A stretch of 64,000 bases of DNA. Origin: an uncultured Ruminococcus sp. GTDB lineage: Bacteria; Bacillota; Clostridia; Oscillospirales; Acutalibacteraceae. Made by a program: the position numbers and the translations under genes. This document shows positions 8,420 through 16,638 of the stretch, in pieces. The stretch covers positions 1 to 64,000 of the forward strand of contig UQQD01000001.1 of the NCBI GenBank assembly GCA_900543095.1, in the 5' to 3' direction. The notes beneath the pieces were generated by a model. That model did no database searches, was not told the origin of the DNA, and saw nothing but the letters and a program-made list of their open reading frames with translations. Each line of letters opens with the position of its first letter. Position 1 is the stretch's first letter.

Positions 8420-9490
8420 TTAAATCAAATTTATTATCGCAATCGCCGTTACCGCTTCAATCACGGGAACAGCACGGGGAACTATGCACGGATCGTGCCT
8501 GCCGTGAATTTCAAGTTCGGCGTTTTCTTTTTTCTGTAAATCGACCGTTTTCTGCTTTTGTGCAATAGACGGCGTCGGCTTTATAGCCGTTGTAAATAAT
8601 ATCGGCATACCGTCGGTTATTCCGCCGAGGATTCCGCCGCAGTTGTTGGTTTCTGTGATAACCTTGCCGTCTTTATATCTGAAAGCGTCGTTTGACTGAG
8701 AACCGCGCATTTTTGCAAGCTCAAATCCCTTTCCGAATTCAATGCCCTTAACCGCGGGAATACCGAAAATTGCTTTGGCTATTACACCCTCAACGCCGTC
8801 AAACATCGGTTCGCCAAAGCCTGCGTCAATGCCTGTTACGGCACATTCCACCGTGCCGCCTACGCTGTCAAGGCTTGTCCTTGCGCTTTCAACAACGTCA
8901 CGCATTTTTTGTTCAACGCTTTCATCAATAAGCGTAAACTGCATCCTGTTGAGCCTGTCCGTCAAGTCGCTGTCAATTTTTGTCGGTTCAAATTGCTTGT
9001 CGTACACTTCGCCTATACTGTTAATGTGTGCGGCGATTTTAATGCCTTTTTGTTCGAGAATCTGTCTGCAAACAGCTCCCGCAAAAACTATTGGAGCAGT
9101 CAGCCTGCCCGAAAAATGACCGCCGCCTCTTATGTCGTTGCTTGCCTTGTACTTGACATAAGCCGTATAATCCGAGTGACCGGGGCGTGGGCAGGATAGG
9201 AGGTTGCTGTAGTCACCGCTTTTTGTATTGGTGTTTTCAATAACGGCGCAAAGCGGTGCGCCTGTAAGGGTGTTTTCAAGCATACCCGAAAGCACCTTGG
9301 GAAAATCCTTTTCAAGTCTTGGGGTGGCTGTTTTATCCTTGCCCGGAGCACGGCGTGCCATTTGTACAAGCACCCTGTCCATATCAATTTGTGTTCCTGC
9401 CGGAAGTCCGTCTATCACAACGCCGATACCGTTGCCGTGGCTTTCGCCGAATACTGAAATTTTAACCTTTTCACCGTATGTCGAGGACAT
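8420..9490 (-). CDS. aroC: Chorismate synthase
   Basis: Final enzyme of the shikimate pathway, removing phosphate from EPSP with reduced FMN. The product is 356 residues. The signatures GESHGNGIGVVIDGLPAG at the N-terminus and GRHDPCIVPRAVPV near the C-terminus are diagnostic, and RGGGHFSGRLTA is present mid-protein. The start at 9490 is chosen because GGAGGG sits seven bases upstream; a longer frame adds ten residues without a site. The start lies inside the aroA end, overlapping by 20 bases, so translation is probably coupled. Confidence 0.96.
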   Translation of the reverse strand: MSSTYGEKVKISVFGESHGNGIGVVIDGLPAGTQIDMDRVLVQMARRAPGKDKTATPRLEKDFPKVLSGMLENTLTGAPLCAVIENTNTKSGDYSNLLSCPRPGHSDYTAYVKYKASNDIRGGGHFSGRLTAPIVFAGAVCRQILEQKGIKIAAHINSIGEVYDKQFEPTKIDSDLTDRLNRMQFTLIDESVEQKMRDVVESARTSLDSVGGTVECAVTGIDAGFGEPMFDGVEGVIAKAIFGIPAVKGIEFGKGFELAKMRGSQSNDAFRYKDGKVITETNNCGGILGGITDGMPILFTTAIKPTPSIAQKQKTVDLQKKENAELEIHGRHDPCIVPRAVPVIEAVTAIAIINLI

Positions 9491-10742
9491 TTGCTTTCCC
9501 TCCGATGCTGTTGTAGTCATTGAAAAATTCAGGATAACTTTTGTTTATGCTTAGGGCGTCCGTGCAGATTATCGTGCCGTCAAGCCCTGCGGCGCACGCT
9601 GCCGCCGACATAACTATCCTGTGGTCGTTAAAGCCGTCCGTCTTGCCGCCTTTAAGGCGTTGAACGCCTGTTATTTCAAGGCCGTCCGAAAGCTCTGTTA
9701 CTTTACCTTTGAGGCTGTTTATCAGTGAGGCGGTGGTTTTGAGTCTGTCGCTTTCTTTTATCCGCAGACGTTCGGCGTTTGTTATCCGTGTGGTTCCTTT
9801 TGCAAAGCTTGCACAAACCGCAAGCACGGGCACAAGGTCGGGAATTTGAGATGCGTTTATGCTGATTGCGTGCATAGGCTTTGACCTTACCGTAACGCTT
9901 GCGTCTGTCTGAGTTACCTCTGCGCCGAATTGTTTGAGAATATCGACGATTTGTTTATCTCCCTGAGCGGAATTTCGGTTCAAATTGTTTACGGTTACTT
10001 CACCGTTTATTGCTCCGCTCACCATAAAAAACGCCGCCTGCGACCAGTCACCGTCGGTTCTGTAGTCGTGCGGAACGTATTTTTGACCGCCCTTTATATG
10101 CCAGCCGCAGTCTGTTGCTTCTATCTTTACTCCGAACTGCGCCATTGTGCGTATTGTCATATTAATATATCCCACGCTCTCGATAGGCGAGGTGAGAACA
10201 ATGTCACTGTCACCGTCGAGCAAAGGCAAAGCAAATAAAAGCCCTGTAATAAACTGAGAGCTTACGTTGCCGGGAACTTCAAATTCTCCGCTTTTCAGCT
10301 TTCCGCTGATTTTTAACGGCAAACCGCCTTTTGTTTCACATTTTACGCCTTTTTGCGGTAAAATATCGGTAAATATTCCTATCGGTCTTTGCGGAAGTCT
10401 GCCGCTTCCGATAAATTCGGCAGTTACGTTTCCGAGAGCTGCAACAGGAACAAAAAACCTGAGGGTGCTGCCGCTTTCACCGCAGTCAAGTTTTGCGCTG
10501 CTCTCGGTAAAAAGTTCTGTTCCGTCAACGGTGAGCACGCCGTTGTTTATTGAGGCTTTTGCTCCGAGAGCTTCAATGCACCCGATAGTAGCCTTGATGT
10601 CGTTTGACAGTGCAACAGGCGAGATAGTGCATTTGCCTCTTGAAAGCGCCGCACATATTATTGCACGATGAACGTCGCTTTTTGACGGCGGAGCGGTAAC
10701 ACTGCCGCTTGGAGTGAATGGTAAATACCTTACGTTTGGCAT
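9471..10742 (-). CDS. aroA: EPSP synthase (3-phosphoshikimate 1-carboxyvinyltransferase)
   Basis: Adds the enolpyruvyl group of PEP to shikimate 3-phosphate. The full-length 423-residue protein has PPSKSDVHRA (18-27) with the substrate-binding Lys21, ESGSTLRF (89-96) in place of the enterobacterial GNAGTAMRP loop, and the late RIKESDRL and NDHRIVM motifs. The ESGSTLRF form is usual in Firmicutes. A GGAGG site precedes the ATG. It lies between aroB and aroC in the operon. Confidence 0.96.
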   Translation of the reverse strand: MPNVRYLPFTPSGSVTAPPSKSDVHRAIICAALSRGKCTISPVALSNDIKATIGCIEALGAKASINNGVLTVDGTELFTESSAKLDCGESGSTLRFFVPVAALGNVTAEFIGSGRLPQRPIGIFTDILPQKGVKCETKGGLPLKISGKLKSGEFEVPGNVSSQFITGLLFALPLLDGDSDIVLTSPIESVGYINMTIRTMAQFGVKIEATDCGWHIKGGQKYVPHDYRTDGDWSQAAFFMVSGAINGEVTVNNLNRNSAQGDKQIVDILKQFGAEVTQTDASVTVRSKPMHAISINASQIPDLVPVLAVCASFAKGTTRITNAERLRIKESDRLKTTASLINSLKGKVTELSDGLEITGVQRLKGGKTDGFNDHRIVMSAAACAAGLDGTIICTDALSINKSYPEFFNDYNSIGGKANVLDIR

Positions 10743-10810
10743 AAGACCTCCGAAAATGTTTTTGCTAAGCTGCCAAAATCAAATACAGGGCGATATTAAC
10801 CGCCCCGATT

Positions 10811-11863
10811 TTATGCAGTAATAAATTCTTCCAAATCATCAAGGGCGACTTTTTTTGTAAAGCTGTCGCCGATTTTATTAAGCAAAACAAGATTTATAGA
10901 GCCGCCGACTGTTTTTTTGTCGTTTCTTGCAGCCTGCGCCATATCTGAAAATGTTACCCTGTCATCAGTGGTGGGAAGTCCGTATTTCAGGCATACTTCT
11001 GCGATTTTGTCCGCAGTTCCCGTTTCGGTAAATCCCTGCTTTTCGCCTGCCTTTGCAATAAGCACCATACCGACTGCAACCGCCATTCCGTGGGTGATGT
11101 CTTTAAAGTTATACAGTTTTTCAATCGAATGTCCGAGCGTATGTCCAAAGTTAAGCAGCATACGTTCGCCTTTTTCTGTTTCGTCACGGCTGACAACATC
11201 ACGCTTTATCGAAACGCAGGTTTCTATAACGTCCTCAATATGGTCGAACGCATTTGTTTCATAAAGCTGTTTAAAAAAGTTTGCGTCCTTGATGCATCCG
11301 TATTTTATGACCTCTGCCATACCGTCGCATAAAAATTTGTCGCTCAGGGTTGAGAGCGTGTCGGGGTCGATAAGAACAGCTATAGGCTGATGAAACGCTC
11401 CTACAAGGTTTTTGCCAAATGGCAGGTCAACGCCTGTTTTGCCGCCTACCGAAGAATCAACCTGAGCAAGCAGGGAAGTAGGCACCTGAACAAAATCAAT
11501 GCCGCGCAGGTAGGTTGCCGCCGCAAAGCCTGCCATATCTCCCGTTACTCCGCCGCCGAGTGCAAGCACAATGTCCTTGCGGGTAATTTGAAATTCGGCA
11601 AGAGTTTTGTATATGTCGGATATGGATTCAAGATTTTTGGACTCTTCGCCTGCTTTGAAAATATGTACCTTTGCCTGAAAGCCGCAGTTTTCAAGCGAGT
11701 TAAGAACTCTCCATTGATAAAGCGGCGCAACGTTTGAATCGGTTATAACGGTTACTTTTTCTGCGCCCGACAGTCTGCGGATATATTCGCCGCAGTTGTC
11801 AAGAATTCCTCTTTCGATAAATATATCATAGGGCTTTCCTGTGTCAACGTGAACTGTTTTCAA
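10811..11863 (-). CDS. aroB: 3-dehydroquinate synthase
   Basis: NAD- and metal-dependent cyclisation of DAHP to 3-dehydroquinate, step two of the shikimate pathway. The sequence shows the NAD-binding ALGGGVTGDMAGFAAATYLRG-type region, the VPTSLLAQVDSSVGGKTGVD active-site stretch and the metal-binding NFGHTLGHSIE. The start is taken as TTG 11863, which has AGGAG eight bases upstream; a GTG at 11872 overlaps that site. About 350 residues is normal. tyrA ends 15 bases upstream. Confidence 0.95.
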   Translation of the reverse strand: MKTVHVDTGKPYDIFIERGILDNCGEYIRRLSGAEKVTVITDSNVAPLYQWRVLNSLENCGFQAKVHIFKAGEESKNLESISDIYKTLAEFQITRKDIVLALGGGVTGDMAGFAAATYLRGIDFVQVPTSLLAQVDSSVGGKTGVDLPFGKNLVGAFHQPIAVLIDPDTLSTLSDKFLCDGMAEVIKYGCIKDANFFKQLYETNAFDHIEDVIETCVSIKRDVVSRDETEKGERMLLNFGHTLGHSIEKLYNFKDITHGMAVAVGMVLIAKAGEKQGFTETGTADKIAEVCLKYGLPTTDDRVTFSDMAQAARNDKKTVGGSINLVLLNKIGDSFTKKVALDDLEEFITA

Positions 11864-11878
11864 GAAAAGCACTCCTTT

Positions 11879-12709
11879 CTATTCTCCAAGCATTTCCTTG
11901 ACCTTGTGTCCCTGCTCAAGCAGATCGGCAAGTGCTTGTTTGTCCTCCGATTTTATGGCGTCAATGATTTTTGTTATGTTTTCAATAAGAATATCCAGTT
12001 CCTCCACAAGCGGTTCTTTGTTTTCAAGAAAAAGCTCGCTCCAGAGTTTTGAGTTGATGTTTGCTACTCTTGATACGTCACGGTAACTGCCTGCCGAAAA
12101 TCCGTTGTGGTTGGGACAACACGGGCTTAGAACATAAGAACAAGCAAGAACGTGCGGCAGTTGTGAGGTAAAGGCTATCATTCTGTCGTGTTCTTCGGGA
12201 GTTGTTACCTTTATTGTGGCAAAGCCTATTGATTTTGCAAGCTTTGAAAGCATATCAACGTACTTTTGTTCTGCTCCGCAGGGAGTAATGATATAGCTTG
12301 CGCCCTTGTACAAATCTGCGTCGCTTACGTCAAATCCGTTTGTTTCCTTGCCTGCCATTGGGTGACTGCCGAGAAAAACAAAGCCGAATTCCTGTGAAAG
12401 CGATACAAGCTGCGGACAAATGGCTCTCTTTATTCCCGAAGCGTCGGTAACTACCGTACCTTTTTTTATATATTTTCCGTATTCCCTGATAAAATCAACA
12501 TCTGCCTGAGGGTACATTGCAAGGATAATAAGGTCGGCTTTGCAAAGCGTTTCCGGTGAGCCGATTTCATCGATAGCACCGACATCAAGTGCCTTTTGAG
12601 CGGTTGATTGGGTGCGGTTTATGCCGATAATACGGTGGTTTGTGTACTTTTTAAATGCCTTGCAATAACTTCCTCCGATTATTCCAAGACCTGCTACAGC
12701 AATGTTCAT
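11879..12709 (-). CDS. tyrA: Prephenate dehydrogenase
   Basis: Converts prephenate to 4-hydroxyphenylpyruvate for tyrosine. The N-terminus MNIAVAGLGIIGGSYCKAF is a Rossmann dinucleotide fold, and GSHPMAGKET is the prephenate-binding histidine motif of the TyrA family. At about 276 residues it lacks a C-terminal ACT domain, so feedback control would have to act elsewhere. The ATG at 12709 sits eight bases after GGAGG; upstream TTG and ATG codons overlap or crowd that site. It directly follows aroF. Confidence 0.93.
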   Translation of the reverse strand: MNIAVAGLGIIGGSYCKAFKKYTNHRIIGINRTQSTAQKALDVGAIDEIGSPETLCKADLIILAMYPQADVDFIREYGKYIKKGTVVTDASGIKRAICPQLVSLSQEFGFVFLGSHPMAGKETNGFDVSDADLYKGASYIITPCGAEQKYVDMLSKLAKSIGFATIKVTTPEEHDRMIAFTSQLPHVLACSYVLSPCCPNHNGFSAGSYRDVSRVANINSKLWSELFLENKEPLVEELDILIENITKIIDAIKSEDKQALADLLEQGHKVKEMLGE

Positions 12710-12724
12710 TGCCATATCCTCCAA

Positions 12725-13732
12725 CTATTTAAGCGCATTTTTGAGCGCAAATACCTTTTTTGCAACGCCGTCAAACTGCTTTGGTGTGAGCGACTGTGCA
12801 CCGTCCGAAAGCGCATGAGGCGGATCGTTATGAACTTCGATTATAAGTCCGTCTGCTCCTGCCGCAACAGCCGCCATAGCGAGCGGCTCAACAAGCCACG
12901 ACTTGCCCGAGGCATGGCTCGGATCAACGATAACAGGCAGGTGAGAGAGCTTTTTGATTATCGGAATAGCCGATATGTCGAGCGTGTTGCGGGTAAAGGT
13001 TTCATAGGTGCGGATTCCTCTTTCGCAGAGCATAACCTTGTCGTTTCCGCCTGCCATAATGTATTCGGCACTCATAAGCCATTCTTCGATTGTAGCCGAA
13101 AGACCTCTTTTGAGAAGTATAGGTTTATCAATCTTGCCAAGCTCCTTCAGAAGCTCAAAATTCTGCATATTTCTTGCGCCGACCTGAATTATATCGACAT
13201 TTTCAAACATATCAATATGCGATGCGCGCATAATCTCTGTTACAATGGGAAGACCTGTTTCTTTTCTTGCAATCTTCAGCAGGTCGAGTCCCTCTGCTTT
13301 CAGTCCCTGAAAAGCATACGGCGAGGTTCTGGGTTTAAATGCGCCGCCTCTGAGGAGCGTTGCGCCGGACGCTTTTACGTCCTTTGCAATCTGAACAATC
13401 TGTGCTTCACTTTCTACCGAGCAGGGACCTGCCATAATGTGCAGACTGCCGTCGCCTATGGAAACATTGTCGTTGATTTTGATAACGGTATCGTCGGGGT
13501 GGAACTTTCGGTTTGCCTTTTTGTACGGCTCCTGAACACGTTTTACGCTCTCAACGATGTCCTGAGCGTCAATATATTCAATATCAATTTTTGTTGTGTC
13601 GCCGATAAGTCCCAGTACGGTTGACTGCACACCGTCCCATTTGTTTACCTTAACGTCATAATCCTCTTTGAGCTTTTGAGTGAATTTAGTGATTTGTTCG
13701 TCGGAGGCTGACGGTTTTAATACTATAATCAT
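12725..13732 (-). CDS. aroF: DAHP synthase, type I-beta with regulatory N-domain
   Basis: First step of the shikimate pathway, condensing PEP and erythrose 4-phosphate. The 335-residue protein has a ferredoxin-like N-terminal domain (about 1-70), as in the Thermotoga-type enzyme where it mediates feedback inhibition by tyrosine and phenylalanine. The KDO8P/DAHP synthase barrel follows. AGPCSVES (101-108), RGGAFKPRTSPYAFQG (128-143) and DPSHASGK carry PEP- and metal-binding residues. Two candidate promoters lie upstream, the distal one with the shared leader element. This gene probably sets flux for the whole operon. Confidence 0.96.
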   Translation of the reverse strand: MIIVLKPSASDEQITKFTQKLKEDYDVKVNKWDGVQSTVLGLIGDTTKIDIEYIDAQDIVESVKRVQEPYKKANRKFHPDDTVIKINDNVSIGDGSLHIMAGPCSVESEAQIVQIAKDVKASGATLLRGGAFKPRTSPYAFQGLKAEGLDLLKIARKETGLPIVTEIMRASHIDMFENVDIIQVGARNMQNFELLKELGKIDKPILLKRGLSATIEEWLMSAEYIMAGGNDKVMLCERGIRTYETFTRNTLDISAIPIIKKLSHLPVIVDPSHASGKSWLVEPLAMAAVAAGADGLIIEVHNDPPHALSDGAQSLTPKQFDGVAKKVFALKNALK

Positions 13733-13757
13733 AAATTAAACATCCTTTCAGTTGTAT

Positions 13758-13786
13758 ATTTTACCACTTTAAAGCGCTATAATCAA
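13758..13786 (-). promoter_or_regulatory. Proximal promoter of aroF
   Basis: On the minus strand, -35 TTGATT (13781-13786), a 17-base spacer and -10 TAAAAT (13758-13763). Starts from here would omit the leader hairpin and give an mRNA with only about 20 bases before the aroF ATG, so aroF could have leader-containing and leaderless-motif transcripts. Confidence 0.6.
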
Positions 13787-13834
13787 TAGCTAATTCAAAA
13801 GAAATTAAATATTATAAATATATCAAAACTCCTG

Positions 13835-13872
13835 CCGAAACTCTGAAACGGTACCTGCCGCCTAAGAGGCGG
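13835..13872 (-). promoter_or_regulatory. aroF leader motif (copy B of a shared aro/trp leader element)
   Basis: Read on the minus strand, a CCGCC/GGCGG hairpin with loop TCTTA is followed by CAGGTACCGTTTCAGAGTTTC. It matches the trpB2 leader over 38 bases, and a compensating outer base pair extends the stem here. The motif start is 17 bases from the distal -10 box, exactly as at trpB2. It is not a T-box: the TGGNACC core and a specifier stem are absent. Confidence 0.55.
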
Positions 13873-13888
13873 AAAAATCTGTGCTTTG

Positions 13889-13917
13889 GTTATAAAGCTA
13901 TGCGTTTTGTTTATCTA
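13889..13917 (-). promoter_or_regulatory. Distal promoter of aroF
   Basis: On the minus strand, TAGATA (13912-13917), a 17-base spacer and TATAAC (13889-13894). It overlaps the end of aroK. It is weaker than the trpB2 promoter, but its -35 is of the same TAGAYA type and its position relative to the leader motif is identical. Confidence 0.5.
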
Positions 13918-14410
13918 TTGCTTTGATAACCGCTTCTGCCGTTTTCTTAGGTGTAGACTTGCCGGAAACCGTGATGTCGGCGGCAGTTCTGTAAAGCGGC
14001 AGACGTTCATTGTATAATTTTGTCATTGCCTCATCCTTGTCAGGGCGTTGCAGCAGAGGACGCTTTTTGTCGTTTCTTAGTCTGTACTTAATCATACTAA
14101 GAGGTACGTCAATCAAAACTATCTTGTCGCAGTTCTTAAATATTTGTACGTTTCGTTCAAAAATAAGAGCTCCTCCGCCAGAGGCAATTATAAGGTCATT
14201 CATCTTTGCAAGTTCACTGCAAGCCTCGTGTTCCATATTGCGAAACCCTTGTTCACCGTGTTTTTTAAATATTTCGGATACGGTCATATTCGCCTTTTTT
14301 TCAATAAAAGCGTCCATATCTATAAATTTTCTTTTTGTGATACGTTCAATGTTTCTGCCCACGGTTGTTTTTCCGCAGCCCATAAATCCGCACAGTATGA
14401 TGTTGTTCAT
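13898..14410 (-). CDS. aroK: Shikimate kinase
   Basis: Phosphorylates shikimate at the 3-hydroxyl using ATP. The 170-residue length is typical. The Walker A motif is GFMGCGKTT (8-16), the shikimate-binding DMDAFIEK segment follows, GGGALI is the substrate-binding glycine run, and the lid region RPLLQRPD is present. A GGGGTAAG site precedes the ATG. It follows aroE by 26 bases and precedes the aroF promoter region. Confidence 0.95.
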   Translation of the reverse strand: MNNIILCGFMGCGKTTVGRNIERITKRKFIDMDAFIEKKANMTVSEIFKKHGEQGFRNMEHEACSELAKMNDLIIASGGGALIFERNVQIFKNCDKIVLIDVPLSMIKYRLRNDKKRPLLQRPDKDEAMTKLYNERLPLYRTAADITVSGKSTPKKTAEAVIKAIDKQNA

Positions 14411-14436
14411 ATCTTACCCCAAAGTGATTGCTGTTG

Positions 14437-15279
14437 TTATTTTGATTTAAGCTCTTTTGATGAGTCAATGCAGAGCTTTGCAATATCGTTTTTGTCATAT
14501 ATTGTGCCGTCCCACTTTTCGTGTGATACAACTGCCTGCCATACAAGCATTGACATTCCGCCGACGGAGTTTGCACCGTTTGATTTAGCTTTTTTGATAA
14601 GCACGGTTTCAAGCGGATTGTAAACTGCGTCAAAAACGTTTGCACAGCGGTTGATGATACTGTCGCAAACAGGCTGAGCTTCACATTTCGGGAACATTCC
14701 CACGGGAGTTGCGTTTACAAGCAGATCTATATCGCCCTCAAGCTGTGAAAGCCTGCAAAATTCCGCTTTCGAGCCATTCACCGTGTTTTTTATTTCCTCA
14801 CAAAGCGCTTTTGCGATATTTATATCATCGTCACGGACGGCAAAAAGCAGCGGAACATTTTTCAGCACGACTTCGTACGCCATTGTTCTAGCAACACCGC
14901 CGCAGCCGAGTATAACTACCCTCCCGCCGATGATGATTCCTGCGGCGTCAAGCGCCTTTAAAAAGCCGTCCGGGTCGGTAGTATAGCCTGTTGCAACGCC
15001 TTTTCGGTTTGCAACCGTGTTTACACTGCCGTACATCTCGGCTTTGCTGTCGATATTGTCAATCAGCGGAATGATGTTCTGTTTGTGCGGAATGGTTATG
15101 TTGTAGCCGTCAAGCCTTGAAAGCGTATTTTTGTATTCGTTTGCAAGATTTTCGGGCGCAATATCCAGCTTTGTGTATTCTGCGTCGATTCCCGCAAGGT
15201 CAAAAAGTCTTTTATGAATAAACGGCGACATAGTGTGACCTATAGGATGACCGATAACGGCGTATTTTTTTATACTCAT
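14437..15279 (-). CDS. aroE: Shikimate dehydrogenase
   Basis: NADPH-dependent reduction of 3-dehydroshikimate. The 280-residue product shows the substrate-binding IGHPIGHTMSPFIH at the N-terminus, NITIPHK with the catalytic lysine, the nucleotide-binding VVILGCGGVARTMAYE and the C-terminal GMSMLVWQA. ATG 15279 has GGAGG seven bases upstream, so six extra upstream residues of the open frame are discarded. It is the first gene of the minus-strand aromatic block; acpP runs the opposite way. Confidence 0.95.
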   Translation of the reverse strand: MSIKKYAVIGHPIGHTMSPFIHKRLFDLAGIDAEYTKLDIAPENLANEYKNTLSRLDGYNITIPHKQNIIPLIDNIDSKAEMYGSVNTVANRKGVATGYTTDPDGFLKALDAAGIIIGGRVVILGCGGVARTMAYEVVLKNVPLLFAVRDDDINIAKALCEEIKNTVNGSKAEFCRLSQLEGDIDLLVNATPVGMFPKCEAQPVCDSIINRCANVFDAVYNPLETVLIKKAKSNGANSVGGMSMLVWQAVVSHEKWDGTIYDKNDIAKLCIDSSKELKSK

Positions 15280-15305
15280 CGAAATTCCTCCGATCAAAGT
15301 TTTTG

Positions 15306-15355
15306 TTATGCAAAAATAAAAAATTAAAGACAGAATTATGCAAAATTAAAAAATT
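15306..15355. repeat. Two 20-base AT-rich direct repeats, period 30
   Basis: TTATGCAAAAATAAAAAATT (15306-15325) recurs as TTATGCAAAATTAAAAAATT (15336-15355) with one mismatch and a 30-base period, about three helical turns. It lies between the divergent aroE and acpP starts. It may be a protein-binding site for one of them; no regulator is recognised. Confidence 0.45.
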
Positions 15356-15379
15356 TTAATAAATTTTTAAAATACATAT

Positions 15380-15408
15380 TGACAAAGAGCCGATTTATCA
15401 ATAATATT
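15380..15408 (+). promoter_or_regulatory. acpP: Promoter upstream of acpP
   Basis: A TTGACA box, 17 bases, then TAATAT on the plus strand make a good vegetative promoter. A second possible -10, TATAAT at 15474-15479, lies closer to acpP and is flanked by the perfect inverted repeat CCATTGTA (15444-15451) / TACAATGG (15480-15487), a plausible operator or leader hairpin. Confidence 0.55.
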
Positions 15409-15521
15409 ATCTAAGGGAAAGGCAAACATATTTTGCTTTCTAACCATTGTAGCATAAAATATGTGCTTTTGTCTATAATTACAATGGACAGATCATAAGA
15501 ATTTTTTGTAGGAGGATATTT

Positions 15522-15749
15522 ATGGTATTAGAAAAAGTTAAGGCAATTCTTGCCGAGCAGTTTGACGTTGATGAGGATAAGATCACTGCCGAAACAGATC
15601 TTCAGGAGGATCTCGGTGCTGATTCACTTGATGTAGTTGATCTGCTTATGTCTATCGAAGATGAATTTGAGGTTGAAGTTCCCGACGAAGAGATTGAAAA
15701 CATCAAAACAGTCGGCGCTCTCGTTTCTTATATCGAGGCAAATTCATAA
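15522..15749 (+). CDS. acpP: Acyl carrier protein
   Basis: Carries acyl chains as thioesters on a phosphopantetheine arm during fatty acid synthesis. The 75-residue acidic protein has the attachment motif LGADSLDVVDL with the modified serine at position 35. An AGGAGG site lies upstream. No other fab gene is adjacent; it is a single-gene unit with its own promoter and terminator. Confidence 0.97.
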   Translation: MVLEKVKAILAEQFDVDEDKITAETDLQEDLGADSLDVVDLLMSIEDEFEVEVPDEEIENIKTVGALVSYIEANS

Positions 15750-15765
15750 TTTTTGAGTGCACATC

Positions 15766-15796
15766 AAGGTCGGGTAGTCCCGACCTTATTTTTTTG
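15766..15796 (+). terminator. Terminator after acpP
   Basis: AAGGTCGGG pairs with CCCGACCTT around TAGT, followed by a run of seven T residues. Confidence 0.92.
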
Positions 15797-15806
15797 CCCG
15801 CAGTCT

Positions 15807-15840
15807 TTTAAATCGGAGCAACGCTTTGCTTCGATTTAAA
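15807..15840. repeat. 15-bp inverted repeat upstream of the tetR-like gene
   Basis: TTTAAATCGGAGCAA pairs with TTGCTTCGATTTAAA across a 4-base loop, with one G-U pair. It has no T-run, so it is not a clear terminator. It sits just upstream of the regulator promoter and may be a hairpin or a protein site. Confidence 0.5.
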
Positions 15841-15843
15841 TTC

Positions 15844-15898
15844 TTGCAATACCGTTGCTTTTATGCTATACTATTATAGCAAACCGAAAAATCGGTTT
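15844..15898 (+). promoter_or_regulatory. Promoter with two palindromes, likely autoregulatory operator
   Basis: TTGCAA (15844-15849), 17 bases, TATACT (15867-15872). The -10 lies inside the palindrome GCTATA-CTAT-TATAGC (15865-15880). Immediately after comes AAACCGA-AAAA-TCGGTTT (15881-15898), at the predicted transcription start. TetR-type repressors usually bind such sites at their own promoter, so one or both are candidate operators. Confidence 0.55.
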
Positions 15899-15922
15899 CA
15901 AAGCTTGTTTTGAGGTGAAGTA

Positions 15923-16534
15923 TTGGCTGCATTTACAAAAGACGCAATTAAGAATTCGTTTATGAAATTGCTTAACGAAAAACAACTTAACAAAATAACC
16001 GTAAAGGATATTGTTGAGGACTGCAAAATCAACAGAAATTCTTTTTATTATCACTACAGCGATATTCCGTCGCTGCTTGAAGAAATTCTTATTGAGCAGG
16101 CTGATATGCTTGTCAGCCTTGCCGAGCCTGCGTCCATTTATGATTGTATTTTATCGGCAATAGATTTTGCGCTTATAAATAAAAGGGCTATGATGCATAT
16201 TTTTAATTCTCCAAACCGTGATATGATATACAGCTATATCAATCGTGTATCTCAGCGTGCGGTTTCGGAGTATGTTGAAAGATTTGCAACGGGATACAAT
16301 ATCAGCAGTGACGATAAGCAGGCAATAATTATGTACTACAAATGTCTTTTGATTGGCTTTTTGGTGGATTGGCTGAGCAGTGATATGAAATATGACCTGA
16401 GAGATGAGATTTCAAGAATATGCAAGCTGTTTGAAGGCTCGACCGAAACCGCATTTATCAGAGGTTCAAAAAACAGCGTTGCGGCAAGTGCGGTTTGCTG
16501 TAATGAAGATATATCGAAACAGACAAATTTTTAA
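15923..16534 (+). CDS. TetR/AcrR family transcriptional regulator
   Basis: The 203-residue protein opens with a TetR-type helix-turn-helix (KDAIKNSFMKLL, then ITVKDIVEDCKINRNSFYYHYSDI, about residues 6-46). The remaining helices form the ligand-binding and dimerisation part, similar to the DhaS-like C-terminal class. The start is TTG with GAGGTG upstream. It directly precedes the MMPL/YhgE pair and probably controls those genes and itself. The inducer is unknown. Confidence 0.87.
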   Translation: MAAFTKDAIKNSFMKLLNEKQLNKITVKDIVEDCKINRNSFYYHYSDIPSLLEEILIEQADMLVSLAEPASIYDCILSAIDFALINKRAMMHIFNSPNRDMIYSYINRVSQRAVSEYVERFATGYNISSDDKQAIIMYYKCLLIGFLVDWLSSDMKYDLRDEISRICKLFEGSTETAFIRGSKNSVAASAVCCNEDISKQTNF

Positions 16535-16638
16535 ATCGGTGCAAACAGTGCAAAGGAGCGTTAGCCTCACTTAGATTATAAGCGTTTAAAAAATTTTTTG
16601 CATAGTATTGTATTTATATACTAATATATGTACTTTTT

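Noticed and set aside
12608..13624. Long 338-codon plus-strand ORF opposite aroF and tyrA
   Set aside because: It is antisense to two certain genes and is Cys/Phe/Asn-rich in the manner of shadow frames; no ribosome-binding site or family motif.
13835..13872. T-box interpretation of the aroF leader (GGTACCG resembles the T-box core)
   Set aside because: The TGGNACC core is not intact, the trpB2 copy has GGTAACAC instead, and stem I, specifier and terminator are absent.
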